Shown here: positions 51,397 through 61,273 of the stretch, piece after piece
How the letters are laid out: each line of letters opens with the position of its first letter
Numbering within the stretch: position 1 is the first letter of the stretch
Source: Citrobacter youngae ATCC 29220
GTDB taxonomy: Bacteria > Pseudomonadota > Gammaproteobacteria > Enterobacterales > Enterobacteriaceae
DNA: 64,000 bases
Reading direction: 5' to 3'
Assembly (NCBI RefSeq): GCF_000155975.1
Contig: NZ_GG730300.1
Coordinates: 350,159 to 414,158, forward strand
Position numbers and translations under genes: made by a program
The notes under the pieces: model-generated
What the model was told of the DNA's origin: nothing
Database searches by the model: none
What the model saw: the letters and a program-made list of their open reading frames with translations, nothing else

Positions 51397-52899
51397 CTAG
51401 CGTTTTCTTCCGCCCATCAAACTCCCCAGCATGCCGCGGATTATCTGATTGGTGACCTGTCGCGCCGCGCTTTTCGCGACGCTCTGCACCACTCCATCGC
51501 GCTTGCCGCCGCGTGGTCCGGTACTGCCGAATAAAATCTCTTTCAGCCCGCCGAGAATGCCGTCATCCACTGCAACCGTTTTGCCGTTGGTCGCTGGCGT
51601 ATTTTGCTGCTCGGTGGTTGCCTGTACGCCTTTTTGCAGTAACTCATAAGCCGATTCACGGTCGATCTCTTCTTCATATTTGCCGTACAGCGAAGAGTGA
51701 TTAATCAGCCCGTTGCGCTCGTCGTCCGTCACCGGTCCCATCCGTGAGCAGGGGGCGATGACCATTGCCCGTTCAACCACTGACGGGCTGCCTTTGGCAT
51801 CCAGAAACGAGATCAGCGCCTCGCCGGTGCCCAGCTCCTGAATGGCTTTCTCGGTATCAAACGCCGGATTGGCGCGCATGGTTTGCGCTGCTGTTTTCAC
51901 CGCTTTCTGATCTTTCGGCGTAAAGGCGCGCAGGGCGTGCTGCACGCGGTTCCCCAACTGCCCGAGCACGTTGTCCGGAATATCGGACGGGTTTTGCGAA
52001 ACGAACCACACGCCGACCCCTTTCGAGCGGATCAGGCGGATCACCTGTTCGATTTTATCCAGCAATACCTGCGGGGCGTCGTTGAACAGCAGGTGGGCTT
52101 CGTCGAAGAAAAATACCAGCTTCGGTTTTTCCAGATCGCCCGCTTCCGGTAGCTGTTCGTACAGTTCGGAGAGCATCCACAGCAGGCTGGCGGCGTACAG
52201 TTTTGGCATCTGGTAGAGCTTCTCTGCGCTAAGGATGTTGATCATCCCTTTACCGCTGGCGTCGGTACGCATCCAGTCTTTGATGTCGAGCATTGGTTCG
52301 CCAAAGAAGTGCGCCGCTCCTTGCTGCTCCAGCGACAACAGCCCGCGCTGGATAGCCCCCACCGAGGCGCTGCTGATATTGCCGTACTGATTCTGGAAGG
52401 ATTTAGCGTTGTCGCCGATGTACTGGGTAATGGCCCGTAGGTCTTTAAAATCGAGCAGCAGCAGGCCCTGGTCATCGGCAATGCGGAAGATAATATCCAG
52501 CACGCCGGACTGTACGTCGTTGAGATTCAGCAAACGCGCCAGCAGCAGCGGTCCGAGATCGGAGACCGTGGCCCGCACGGGGTGGCCTTTTTCGCCGAAG
52601 ATATCCCATACGGTGACCGGATTAGCATGCGGTTGCCAGTCGGTAATACCGATATTGTTCAGACGGGCGAGCAGTTTTTCAGAGGCTTGTCCCTCCTGCG
52701 CCACGCCGGTTAAGTCACCTTTTACATCGGCCATAAATACCGGCACGCCAATCTCAGACAGCGATTCGGCCAGCTTTTGTAACGTAACGGTTTTACCGGT
52801 TCCGGTCGCGCCGGTAATGAGTCCGTGACGGTTGGCCATGCCTGGCAGTAAAAACAGTTCGGTGTCCGGCGTGCGGGCGATTAGCAGGGGTGCGCTCAT
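51397..52899 (-). CDS. yjgR: HerA/DUF853-family ATPase YjgR
   Basis: P-loop ATPase of 500 residues, as in E. coli. Walker A is GATGTGKT (near residue 30); Walker B is [12 protein letters not shown]. The C-terminal part contains a flexible segment and a basic tail (GSLMGGRKR). GGAGGAAAT precedes the ATG at 52899. Its precise function is unknown; the family resembles DNA-pumping ATPases. Confidence 0.93.
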   Translation of the reverse strand: MSAPLLIARTPDTELFLLPGMANRHGLITGATGTGKTVTLQKLAESLSEIGVPVFMADVKGDLTGVAQEGQASEKLLARLNNIGITDWQPHANPVTVWDIFGEKGHPVRATVSDLGPLLLARLLNLNDVQSGVLDIIFRIADDQGLLLLDFKDLRAITQYIGDNAKSFQNQYGNISSASVGAIQRGLLSLEQQGAAHFFGEPMLDIKDWMRTDASGKGMINILSAEKLYQMPKLYAASLLWMLSELYEQLPEAGDLEKPKLVFFFDEAHLLFNDAPQVLLDKIEQVIRLIRSKGVGVWFVSQNPSDIPDNVLGQLGNRVQHALRAFTPKDQKAVKTAAQTMRANPAFDTEKAIQELGTGEALISFLDAKGSPSVVERAMVIAPCSRMGPVTDDERNGLINHSSLYGKYEEEIDRESAYELLQKGVQATTEQQNTPATNGKTVAVDDGILGGLKEILFGSTGPRGGKRDGVVQSVAKSAARQVTNQIIRGMLGSLMGGRKR

Positions 52900-52978
52900 T
52901 GAGATTTCCTCCATTTATCCTGCCTGGAGTATAGGCAATATGAATGAAAGAAAGTATGAGCAAGGGAGATAAAAAATC

Positions 52979-53977
52979 TTAAAGCGTATGACCGTGATAA
53001 ATCTGATACCCCAAATCCACGGTGTTGTGGTTATGGTCGTTGTTCTTGATTTTACTCAATAACATTTGCGCCGCCATGCGGCCAATGTCAAAACGGGGGG
53101 TGATCACGCTGGCGAGGCTGGGGATCATCTGCCTGCCCATTTCCAGCCCGTGAAAACCGGCAATGGAGATCTGCTCCGGGACGGCCAGCTCGCGCTCGCG
53201 ACAAAGCAGCAGCGCGCCCATCGCAATATCGTCGTTGGTGCAAAAGACACCGTCTAAATCCGGATGCGCGGCGAGCGCGTCACGCATCATTTGTGTACCG
53301 AGATGGATGGATGAAATAGAGCGCGGATTGACGCGCAGCGGCGCCAGACCCCGACGCGTCATGGCATCGCAATAGCCGCGATAGCGCTGCTCGTCGCGGA
53401 CGTCGTCTTTCGAACCCAGATAGAGAATTTTACGCCGCTGGCGTTTATCCAGCATGGTGCTGACCATATCAAACGCCGCCTGACGGTTATCGAAGCCCAC
53501 TTCCATGTCCAGGCGATCGCCCTTAATGTCCATCAGCTCGACCACTGGAATGTTGGCAGAACGCAGAAATTTAACGGTGCGCAGGGTGTGATACTTCTCG
53601 GAAAGGATCATGCCGTCGATATTGTACGACAGCAGATTGATCACCGACTCTTCCTCGGATTCCCGGTCGTAGTTGTAGTTAGCGATCAGCGTCTGATAGT
53701 TATGCTCTGAGGTCACCGACTCAATACCCGCGAGGATGTCGGCAAACAGCTGGTTCTGAAAAGAGGGGATCAGCACGCCGAGCGTGTAGCTTTGCGCATT
53801 CAGTAGCATCGCGGGCGCACGGTTGGGAATGTAATTAATCTCCTCCATAATCTGCGCAATGCGTTCGCCGGTTTCCTTTGCGACCTTTTTCGGCGAGCGA
53901 ATGTAGCGGCTCACCGTCATTTTGGTCACGCCCGCCAGCGTGGCGATGTCTTGCAAAGAGATTCTGTGGTTCCTCAT
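52979..53977 (-). CDS. idnR: L-idonate regulator IdnR
   Basis: LacI/GalR-family regulator, 332 residues. The helix-turn-helix is ISLQDIATLAGVTKMTVSRYI. In E. coli it activates idnDOTR with 5-ketogluconate or L-idonate and also acts on gnt genes. It is the last gene of idnDOTR. Confidence 0.94.
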   Translation of the reverse strand: MRNHRISLQDIATLAGVTKMTVSRYIRSPKKVAKETGERIAQIMEEINYIPNRAPAMLLNAQSYTLGVLIPSFQNQLFADILAGIESVTSEHNYQTLIANYNYDRESEEESVINLLSYNIDGMILSEKYHTLRTVKFLRSANIPVVELMDIKGDRLDMEVGFDNRQAAFDMVSTMLDKRQRRKILYLGSKDDVRDEQRYRGYCDAMTRRGLAPLRVNPRSISSIHLGTQMMRDALAAHPDLDGVFCTNDDIAMGALLLCRERELAVPEQISIAGFHGLEMGRQMIPSLASVITPRFDIGRMAAQMLLSKIKNNDHNHNTVDLGYQIYHGHTL

Positions 53978-54029
53978 TTTCTCTCCCGTGCCGGGGAGCG
54001 CCGACAGCCGCTCCCCGGTGATTACCGTC

Positions 54030-55349
54030 TTAATGCAGGATGGCGTTCAGCGCCAGAACCCCCAGCAGCCCCATAATGGAAATCAGCGTCTCCATGACCG
54101 TCCAGGTACGCAACGTTTCCCCAACGCTGAGATTAAAATAGCCTTTAAACAACCAGAACCCCGGATCGTTAACGTGGGAGGCAATCACGCTGCCCGCGCC
54201 GGTGGCCAACACCATCAACGCCGGGTCGGCATGGGTGACGTTAATAATCGGCAGCACTACGCCTGCGGTGGTGATCGCCGCCACGGTGGCTGAACCGAGC
54301 GCGATGCGCAGCAAGGCGGCGACCGTCCAGCACATCAGCAGCGGAGAAAGCGACGTGCCGGTCATCAGGTGCGAGATATATTGCCCCACGCCGCTGTCGA
54401 CCAGAACCTGCTTAAACGCGCCGCCTCCGGCGATGATAAACACAATCATCGCAATCGCGCCGATAGAGTCGCCAATAATATCCATAATTTGCTCGATCGT
54501 CCGTCCGTTGCGTCGACCAAGGGTAAAAATGGCGAGCACGATAGCGATAAACAACGCGACCGCAGGGTTACCGATAAACTCAAAGAACACCCGCACGCTG
54601 TTGGTTTTCGGCAGCGTAATTTCGCACACTGCGGCGACCGCCATCAGTATGACCGGGATAACCGCCGCAAAGATACTGTTCCAGAACGACGGCATCTCTT
54701 CTTCGGTAAACAGATGTGGATTGAATAACCCCTCCGGCGGCGCTTTTTCAAAGCGGGTCAGCAGCTTAGAGAACAGCGGCCCGGCGACGATCACCGTCGG
54801 GATAGTAATAATAAATCCGTACAGCAGGGTGGTGCCGAGATTGGCCTCGAAAATGGTGGCAATCGCGGTTGGCCCCGGATGCGGCGGCAAAAAACAGTGG
54901 GTTACGGACAGCGCCGCCACCATCGGTACACCGACGTACAGCAGCGGCAGGCCGGAAGAGGCCACCACCGTAAACACCAGCGGCAGCAGCAGAACAAAGC
55001 CGACTTCGAAGAACATCGCCAGACCGACAACCAGACCGGTGATCACCAGCGCCCACTGCACGCGTTTTTTACCGAACGTGCCAATCAGCGTGGTGGCGAT
55101 GCGCTGAGCCGCGCCGGTATCGGAAATCAGCTTGCCGAGCATCGCGCCGAACCCGAGGATCATCGCCAGCCCGCCGAGCGTCCCGCCGATCCCATTTTGT
55201 ATCGAGTGCAGAACGGCCTGGGCGTCCATCCCTTCGGCAAAACCGACGACCGCCGCAACCAGTACCAGCGCAATAAAGCCGTTAACTTTAAAGCCAATCA
55301 TCAGGACCAGAAGCAGCGCGACGCCTGCCGCAATTATTATTAATGGCAT
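54030..55349 (-). CDS. idnT: L-idonate/gluconate transporter IdnT
   Basis: GntP-family proton symporter, 439 residues, with 12-14 helices. Family regions HPGPTAIATIFEANLG and HVNDPGFWLFKGYFNLS are present. The start at 55349 (MPLIIIAAGVALLLVLM) matches E. coli. Confidence 0.95.
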   Translation of the reverse strand: MPLIIIAAGVALLLVLMIGFKVNGFIALVLVAAVVGFAEGMDAQAVLHSIQNGIGGTLGGLAMILGFGAMLGKLISDTGAAQRIATTLIGTFGKKRVQWALVITGLVVGLAMFFEVGFVLLLPLVFTVVASSGLPLLYVGVPMVAALSVTHCFLPPHPGPTAIATIFEANLGTTLLYGFIITIPTVIVAGPLFSKLLTRFEKAPPEGLFNPHLFTEEEMPSFWNSIFAAVIPVILMAVAAVCEITLPKTNSVRVFFEFIGNPAVALFIAIVLAIFTLGRRNGRTIEQIMDIIGDSIGAIAMIVFIIAGGGAFKQVLVDSGVGQYISHLMTGTSLSPLLMCWTVAALLRIALGSATVAAITTAGVVLPIINVTHADPALMVLATGAGSVIASHVNDPGFWLFKGYFNLSVGETLRTWTVMETLISIMGLLGVLALNAILH

Positions 55350-55472
55350 AATCGTATCTCTTATATCCCCGTCATACTTCAAGTTGCAGGTGTGTTGGCT
55401 GCAGCTCGAATGATTTAGGAGGGAGCCAAAAATGCAGCGCCTGGGCGCTGCGTGATGTTGCGTTGTGTGGTA

Positions 55473-56237
55473 TCAGACGGCGACCAGCATGCCGCCATCG
55501 ACAAACAACAAGTGACCGTTAACAAAATCGGATGCTTTGGAAGAGAGGAATACCGCTGCGCCGATCAGCTCCTGCGGATCCCCCCAGCGCGCGGCGGGCG
55601 TACGTTTGCACAGCCAGGAGGTGAAGGCTTCATCCTCGACCAGCGCTTTGGTCATTTCAGTTTTGAAGTAGCCTGGCGCGATACCGTTGACCTGGATATT
55701 GTGCCGCGCCAGCTCCACGCACATCCCGCGGGTGAGCATTTTCACCGCGCCTTTCGAGGCGGCGTACGGCGTGATAGTGTCGCGGCCCAGTTCGCTCTGC
55801 ATCGAGCAGATGTTGATCACCTTCCCGGCCTGACGTTCCACCATGCGGCGAGTGACCGCCTGCGAGACCAGGAATACCGCCGTCTGGTTAACGGCAATGA
55901 CATCGTTCCAGTCCTGCTCCGGAAACTCGGTAAACGGATGGCGGCGCTGGATACCAGCGTTATTCACCAGTACATCAATCGGACCAACGTCTTTTTCGAT
56001 ATGGTCGATGGCGGTATCAATGTCCTGTTTATGCGTAACATTGAACGACGCGGCGACGGCGCGGATCCCTTCCTGCTGTAGTCTGGCGACGGCGGTCTCC
56101 GCACGCTCTGGCGTAATATCATTGACGATAATCTGCGCGCCATATTTACCCAGCCCGGTCGCCAGTAAATAACCAATACCCTGAGCCGAACCGGTGATCA
56201 GAATGTTTTTGCCGTCCAGTGAAAAAAGATCGTTCAT
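55473..56237 (-). CDS. idnO: 5-keto-D-gluconate 5-reductase
   Basis: Short-chain dehydrogenase, 254 residues, converting 5-ketogluconate to D-gluconate. The NAD(P) loop is TGSAQGIGYLLA; the catalytic residues are Ser in CSMQSELG and YAASKGAVK. The gene opens with two adjacent ATGs (56240 and 56237); the second is used. Confidence 0.95.
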   Translation of the reverse strand: MNDLFSLDGKNILITGSAQGIGYLLATGLGKYGAQIIVNDITPERAETAVARLQQEGIRAVAASFNVTHKQDIDTAIDHIEKDVGPIDVLVNNAGIQRRHPFTEFPEQDWNDVIAVNQTAVFLVSQAVTRRMVERQAGKVINICSMQSELGRDTITPYAASKGAVKMLTRGMCVELARHNIQVNGIAPGYFKTEMTKALVEDEAFTSWLCKRTPAARWGDPQELIGAAVFLSSKASDFVNGHLLFVDGGMLVAV

Positions 56238-56248
56238 CATGCTATTCC

Positions 56249-57292
56249 TTATTTTATGTCTTCAAAAACGAGCTGGACTTTCGCCGCCTGGGTTTTATCC
56301 CCGGCGAAGATCAGCGCTTGTTCAAGCTCGGTAAACGGATATTCGGCGCTGAGTAACGGCAGCGGGTCGATAACGTTATTCGCCAGCCACGACACCGCAG
56401 TGTTGAACTCGGTGGTAAAGCGGAATGAGCCTTTGAGCGCGATCTCTTTGCCGATCAGCATCATCATCGGGAAGTCCGGCACCGCGCCGCCCATACCGAC
56501 CTGCACCATCACGCCTTTCGCGCGTGTCACTTCCAGACAGGTGGTGATTGAGGAGGGGTGGCCGGAGACTTCGAAGCTGACGTCGAAGTAGCCTTTCTCT
56601 TTCTTCCACGCGTCGAGCGAGTCCTGCTGTGGGTTAATCAGCATGTCGGCGCCCATCTGCTGGGCCAGTGACAGCGAACGCGAGCTGATGTCTGCACAGA
56701 CAATTTCTGCTGCGCCGAGCGTTTTCACCGCGCTGACGATCAGGCAGCCAATAGGTCCCACGCCGGAGATGAACACGCGCTTGCCCTGCAGATCGCCCGC
56801 TTCATGCGCGGCGTGGATCGCCACTGCCAGCGGTTCGGCAAAGGCCATAACCTTTTCATCGGCCTCTTGGGGGTAGGGGATGCACTGCGCGGTATCGACG
56901 GTTTTAAACCGGGTAAAGCCGCCGTCGACATGGGGAAAATACATGGCGCTGCCAAAAAAGCGCATTTCCGTGCACTGGTTTTCTTCGTGCTGCAGACAAT
57001 ATTTACAGTGACCACAAGGCTTCGACGGATTAATCGCTACCGACTGACCTGCAGGTAATTCTTTTGAATCGCTATGCACCACTTTACCAATAACTTCATG
57101 GCCTAAAATCATCGGTGCTTTGACGGTAAAATTACCGACTTTTCCTTCCTGATAATAATGTAAATCGGAACCACAAATACCGCCGCGGGTAATTTGTACC
57201 AGCGTTCCTTTATTATTCCATTCGATATTTTGGTTGGTAATGGCAACAGTTTTCTTACCCGCGACAACGCAGGATTGGGTTTTGACTTGCAT
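56249..57292 (-). CDS. idnD: L-idonate 5-dehydrogenase
   Basis: Zinc medium-chain dehydrogenase, 347 residues, oxidising L-idonate to 5-ketogluconate. The catalytic zinc ligand Cys is in GGICGSDLHYYQEG; structural zinc cysteines are in CGHCKYCLQHEENQC; the NAD loop is SGVGPIGCL. The C-terminus is about four residues longer (FEDIK) than the E. coli protein I recall. Confidence 0.95.
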   Translation of the reverse strand: MQVKTQSCVVAGKKTVAITNQNIEWNNKGTLVQITRGGICGSDLHYYQEGKVGNFTVKAPMILGHEVIGKVVHSDSKELPAGQSVAINPSKPCGHCKYCLQHEENQCTEMRFFGSAMYFPHVDGGFTRFKTVDTAQCIPYPQEADEKVMAFAEPLAVAIHAAHEAGDLQGKRVFISGVGPIGCLIVSAVKTLGAAEIVCADISSRSLSLAQQMGADMLINPQQDSLDAWKKEKGYFDVSFEVSGHPSSITTCLEVTRAKGVMVQVGMGGAVPDFPMMMLIGKEIALKGSFRFTTEFNTAVSWLANNVIDPLPLLSAEYPFTELEQALIFAGDKTQAAKVQLVFEDIK

Positions 57293-57354
57293 AAATGCCT
57301 CACTGGTCAGGTAGTAACCTCGACAGCATTTAAACGGTTTTATTTGGTATAATT

Positions 57355-57370
57355 TGTGATGAATGTCACG
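57355..57370. promoter_or_regulatory. CRP site in the idnD-idnK divergent promoter region
   Basis: TGTGA-TGAATG-TCACG matches nine of ten CRP positions. It lies between the divergent idn genes, which are catabolite-controlled in E. coli. Confidence 0.7.
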
Positions 57371-57391
57371 CTGGAAAATTGTTACACTACA

Positions 57392-57407
57392 ATGTTACGC
57401 ATAACGT
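57392..57407. promoter_or_regulatory. IdnR/GntR-type operator
   Basis: ATGTTACGCATAACGT closely resembles the GntR/IdnR operator ATGTTACCCGTAACAT, 22 bases on from the CRP site. It should serve both idnK and idnDOTR. Confidence 0.7.
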
Positions 57408-57509
57408 GATGCGCCTTGTAATTCTTATCTGTGGCGCTAAAAAAGAGTGATATCGCCGATCTGGAAAGCGTAGTATCGCGTCATGGAATATGAATCTGGA
57501 GTTTTTTCG

Positions 57510-58031
57510 ATGGCCGGGGAAAGTTATATTTTGATGGGCGTTTCAGGTAGCGGTAAATCTTTAATTGGCAGTAAAGTTGCCGCGGTATTATCGGCTAAAT
57601 TCATTGATGGCGACGATCTCCATCCGGCCAAAAATATTGATAAAATGTCGGAAGGTATTCCATTAACCGATGAAGACCGATTGCCATGGTTAGCTCGATT
57701 AAATGACGCCTCATACAGTTTGTATAAAAAGAATGAGACCGGATTTATTGTCTGCTCGTCATTAAAAAAACAGTATCGCGATATATTGCGCCAGGGCAGT
57801 CCGAATGTGCATTTTCTGTGGCTGGACGGCGACTACGAGACCATTCTGGCGCGTATGCAGCGTCGGGCAGGGCATTTCATGCCGGTAGGATTACTCAAAA
57901 GCCAGTTCGACGCGCTGGAGCCTCCGCAGGAGGATGAACGTGATATTGCCCGCATTGATGTGAACCATGACATCGAGCATGTGACGGAACAGTGCCGCCA
58001 GGCGGTGCTCGCGTTTCGTAACGGGCAATAG
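57510..58031 (+). CDS. idnK: D-gluconate kinase, thermosensitive
   Basis: Phosphorylates gluconate to 6-phosphogluconate, the last step of L-idonate use. It has 173 residues. Walker A is GVSGSGKS; also present are DGDDLHP and RAGHFMP. The ATG at 57510 (MAGESYILMG) matches E. coli, but the C-terminus is about 14 residues shorter than the K-12 form I recall. It is divergent from idnD. Confidence 0.95.
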   Translation: MAGESYILMGVSGSGKSLIGSKVAAVLSAKFIDGDDLHPAKNIDKMSEGIPLTDEDRLPWLARLNDASYSLYKKNETGFIVCSSLKKQYRDILRQGSPNVHFLWLDGDYETILARMQRRAGHFMPVGLLKSQFDALEPPQEDERDIARIDVNHDIEHVTEQCRQAVLAFRNGQ

Positions 58032-58061
58032 GCCCAGCCCCTTGCGGGACTGAGCCCTGCA

Positions 58062-59081
58062 TCAGAAGTCGGCTTTCAGCACCACGCGGTAGCGGGCTTT
58101 GCCGTCGCGCACGTGCTGGATAGCTTCGTTAATTTGCGACATCGGATACAGTTCGGTTGTGGGTGACACGTTGCTGCGCCCGGCAAACTTCATCAGTTTG
58201 CGCAGCTCGAACGGTGTGCCGGTCGCTGAACCGGAGATGCTGCGATCGCCGGCGATTAAGGTAAACGCCGGCACCGGCAGCGGTTTCATCACCGCGCCGA
58301 CGGTGTGGAAATGACCGCCGTAGGCCAGTGCTTCAAAATAGGGCTGCCAGTCGAGATCGACGTTAACCGTGTTAATAATGAGATCGAACTGGCCCGCCAG
58401 CGCTTTTAGCGCATCCCGATCGCGGCTGTTAACCACCTTATCCGCTCCCATCGCCAGCACTTCTTGCTCTTTCGCCGGGTTGGAGCTGAACGCGGTCACC
58501 TCGCAGCCCATTGCGCGCAGCAGCTTAATGGCGATATGCCCCAGACCGCCGATACCGATCACCCCAACGCGGCTGGTGGCGGTGATATGGTGCATCAGCA
58601 GCGGTTTGAACACCGTGATACCGCCGCACAGCAATGGGCCAGCCGCTGCCAGATCGATGCTTTCCGGTAGCGGGATCACCCACTGCCAGTCGGCCCGCAG
58701 CTTCTCGGCAAAGCCGCCGCGATTGAGAATAGTGGGAACCGCGCCTTGCAGGCAGTTAATCTGATTACCGCTGATACAGGCATCGCAGTGCCCGCAGCTG
58801 CGCGCCGTCCAGCCAATGCCGACGCGCTGACCGACCTTCAGACCTTTGTCCTGCGCCGCGCTGCCGAGCGCCGCCACGCGACCTATTACCTCATGTCCGG
58901 CAACCAGCGGATACTGAGAGAACCCCCATTCGTTGTCGATCATCGACAAATCGGAATGGCAGATACCGCAGTAATCGACCTGCACCTCGACATCTTCCGG
59001 TTTGAGATCGCCCGCATCATATTCATAGAGTTCGAGTTCGCTGCCTGCTTCTTTGGCGGCGTAGCTTTTTATCATCGACAT
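58062..59081 (-). CDS. ahr: NADPH-dependent aldehyde reductase Ahr (YjgB)
   Basis: Zinc medium-chain dehydrogenase of the cinnamyl-alcohol type, 339 residues, reducing a broad range of aldehydes. Catalytic zinc: CGICHSDLS and GHEVIG; structural zinc: [19 protein letters not shown] loop GIGGLGHIA. The start at 59081 is chosen by family. In E. coli this gene neighbours leuX directly; here two extra genes lie between. Confidence 0.95.
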   Translation of the reverse strand: MSMIKSYAAKEAGSELELYEYDAGDLKPEDVEVQVDYCGICHSDLSMIDNEWGFSQYPLVAGHEVIGRVAALGSAAQDKGLKVGQRVGIGWTARSCGHCDACISGNQINCLQGAVPTILNRGGFAEKLRADWQWVIPLPESIDLAAAGPLLCGGITVFKPLLMHHITATSRVGVIGIGGLGHIAIKLLRAMGCEVTAFSSNPAKEQEVLAMGADKVVNSRDRDALKALAGQFDLIINTVNVDLDWQPYFEALAYGGHFHTVGAVMKPLPVPAFTLIAGDRSISGSATGTPFELRKLMKFAGRSNVSPTTELYPMSQINEAIQHVRDGKARYRVVLKADF

Positions 59082-59155
59082 CGTGTTTCCCTCAGTGTGG
59101 TGTTGAACTGGAAGTGTAGAGCATGGGGAAACCGGACGCTTCGCAGAAGGGGGGA

Positions 59156-59737
59156 TTAAGGCCTTTTCTGCAGCAGCGCGTTGAGCCACCGTTCGTCACG
59201 GTCGGGACGCTTATCACGCGTCGTCCAACTACTAATTAGCGTAATATCCGTTAGCGGTGCGATCAGCTTTTCCAGCCCTTGCTCGGTGAGATCGGTAAAG
59301 TGGCGACCGTCTTTTACTCGTTCAGCTTCACCGTATTTGAACGACACATACCAGGTACCGCCCTTTTTAAGTGCATGGGCGAGTTTGCTCATTACGCTCG
59401 GTAACTCTTCGGCACTTACATGCAGCAACGACGCGCAGCACCAGATACCATCATAGTGTTCAATATTGGCGATATCGTTAAATGTCATCTGTCTGACGCG
59501 CAGCCCGGCATGCTGGCTGGCAAGGTTAACCATTTCCGATGAGGCATCGAAAGCCTCGACCCTATACCCCTTCTCAAAAAATGCTTTGCTGTCGCGCCCC
59601 GAGCCGCAACCCGCATCCAGAATACGCCCGCCTTCTGTGATGCGTTGTAGAAAAGGTTTATAAAGCGACTCCATATCGACATTAACCGTCGAGCTGAAAA
59701 AATCTTGTGCATGGCGCTGGTAATATTCGAGGGTCAT
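59156..59737 (-). CDS. Class I SAM-dependent methyltransferase
   Basis: Protein of 193 residues. SAM motif I is [12 protein letters not shown] (about 39-50), followed by the acidic ribose-binding strand end VEAFDAS (about 60-66). There is no DPPY/NPPY motif of DNA N6-adenine or PC motif of cytosine methylases, so DNA as substrate is not supported; a small molecule, RNA or protein is possible. The ATG at 59737 overlaps the stop of the HNH gene (TGATG), a sign of coupling; the longer frame to 59773 is rejected. It lies between ahr and leuX, an insertion hotspot. Confidence 0.82.
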   Translation of the reverse strand: MTLEYYQRHAQDFFSSTVNVDMESLYKPFLQRITEGGRILDAGCGSGRDSKAFFEKGYRVEAFDASSEMVNLASQHAGLRVRQMTFNDIANIEHYDGIWCCASLLHVSAEELPSVMSKLAHALKKGGTWYVSFKYGEAERVKDGRHFTDLTEQGLEKLIAPLTDITLISSWTTRDKRPDRDERWLNALLQKRP

Positions 59738-60750
59738 CAAAATGTATCCGTTCCTTGTGCAATGGGTTCCCACTGGTGAAAGAGTATTTTAATCGCCTCG
59801 TTCCACCTGTCGTTCAAAAATGTGTTTCTCTGCGTCTGGGTTGCACCGGTTTGGCGAATCAACGTTTCACGCAGCGGAAGATGACTGTTAATGAAGTATT
59901 CATTTCGGTCCCGTAGCCGCTGGAGTAGCCTGGTCGAAGGAAGTTGGGCAAATTTACCTTTCCCACCACGGTTGCACTCCTTGCAGGCGAGTACCAGATT
60001 CCAGACGCCATCGATATTCGCCACGTGTCCCCGCGCTTTCCACGGAATAAAATGATCAACATCAGCGAAAGTGTCGTCGCCAGCTTGCAGGCTGATGGGG
60101 GCAAAACAGTAGAAGCAGCGCCCCTTCTGATAACCATTCAGGCTGTCCCGACAGCTGGAGATTGCCACCCGTCGATCACTGTTCCTGCTAAACAACATTT
60201 GGTCATCGTCGTCATATTCAATGTTAATCAGGTGGCTGGATATATTCATTGCCCAGCCCTGCTCGACCAGGTTCCAGCGTGCATCTGTTTCAAAGCTGAA
60301 GTTTCGGTATTGCAGGCGTTCACCCAGATTGTAGAAGTTATCCGTCATCCGGATGCCTTTATGCGTTTTGCGCTCATCGATAAAAAAGCGTTTCTCAATC
60401 TCACCCTGATTCACATTGTGAAAGGCATCGATCACGTTGTTAAAGCCCTGGCGGACGGTGATGGCGGTGAGTTCACCACGCGTTATCTCGCCGTTATTAA
60501 ATTGCGTACAGGCTGCAATAAATTGGCTGCTGCGTGAGGTGATCTGCTTTGGTGCGTGTTTGAGGTGGCGGCACAAATGGCCGCTGAACGGCACGGCCAG
60601 ATCTTCAAGCGCGATCAGATCGCTGCCGTCAGGTTTGAGATCGTACAACGCGTGGGCGAGGGCAAACTTGTAGGAAGCCACATTTTTGCCGAAAAGGATA
60701 ATCCCGCGCCAGTAGTTCTCCAGCGTGGGTTCAACCTGATAGAAACGCAT
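59737..60750 (-). CDS. HNH endonuclease
   Basis: Protein of 337 residues with a C-terminal HNH (beta-beta-alpha metal) nuclease: zinc cysteines in CFYC (about 212-215), catalytic DH in FADVDHFIPW (232-233), Asn in GVWNLVLACKECN (251) and CKEC (256-259). The N-terminal 200 residues are not recognised. The start at 60750 (MRFYQVEP) has AGGAC well placed; an ATG at 60804 would add 18 residues. Translational coupling to the methyltransferase and the place beside leuX suggest accessory, perhaps defence, DNA. It encodes no helicase or recognition domain that I can see. Confidence 0.82.
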   Translation of the reverse strand: MRFYQVEPTLENYWRGIILFGKNVASYKFALAHALYDLKPDGSDLIALEDLAVPFSGHLCRHLKHAPKQITSRSSQFIAACTQFNNGEITRGELTAITVRQGFNNVIDAFHNVNQGEIEKRFFIDERKTHKGIRMTDNFYNLGERLQYRNFSFETDARWNLVEQGWAMNISSHLINIEYDDDDQMLFSRNSDRRVAISSCRDSLNGYQKGRCFYCFAPISLQAGDDTFADVDHFIPWKARGHVANIDGVWNLVLACKECNRGGKGKFAQLPSTRLLQRLRDRNEYFINSHLPLRETLIRQTGATQTQRNTFLNDRWNEAIKILFHQWEPIAQGTDTF

Positions 60751-61039
60751 AACGGTGTCCTGAGAACGGTTAGTTACTGCTATTACTGGATTCAGTAACG
60801 ACATCTCATAGTAAACAGCAGCAAATGTAAACCGAGCTGGTCACGTTGCATTTTTTTGCGAGGCAAATTCCGGAAAAATTCAGGTCAGAGATGAGAATAG
60901 CTGGAGCAAGAATGGAGCGTGGGCAATCGAAGCGCAATGACGCTGTTTTTTTCAACACTTAGCGAGACTATCGCGTGCTGGCGCTTGCATGGTGGCGTGT
61001 GACAGGTATAATCCACAACGTTTTCCGCATCCCTTCCGT

Positions 61040-61124
61040 GCCGGAGTGGCGAAATCGGTAGACGCAGTTGATTCAAAATCAACCGTAGAAATACGTGCCG
61101 GTTCGAGTCCGGCCTTCGGCACCA
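61040..61124 (+). tRNA. leuX: tRNA-Leu (CAA anticodon), integration target
   Basis: An 85-base gene with 3' CCA encoded. The acceptor stem GCCGGAG/CTTCGGC has one G-U pair; the anticodon stem-loop GTTGA-TTCAAAA-TCAAC gives CAA; a long variable arm and the T-loop GTTCGAGTCC follow. It differs from the E. coli leuX I recall at about two positions. This tRNA is a classic integration site of genomic islands, and an integrase gene lies 150 bases away. Confidence 0.97.
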
Positions 61125-61206
61125 AAAACGATTGTGATAATCGGAAAACCTACAACAATCAATACGTTGTACAATGAAGCTGGACGTTGACGGCAACTAC
61201 AAAATG

Positions 61207-61227
61207 GCCGCATCTCCGGCTTTTTTT
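61207..61227 (+). terminator. Possible terminator after leuX
   Basis: GCCG-CATCTC-CGGC followed by seven T, about 83 bases after the tRNA. The stem is only four pairs, so it is weak. Confidence 0.4.
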
Positions 61228-61273
61228 GTTTATAAAGCCTCGGGCCGGATCTTTTCACTCACTCCCTGTTTTG

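Noticed and set aside
59156-60750. Type II restriction-modification system
   Set aside because: The methyltransferase has no DNA N6/C5 methylase motif (NPPY or PC), so a classical R-M call is not supported.
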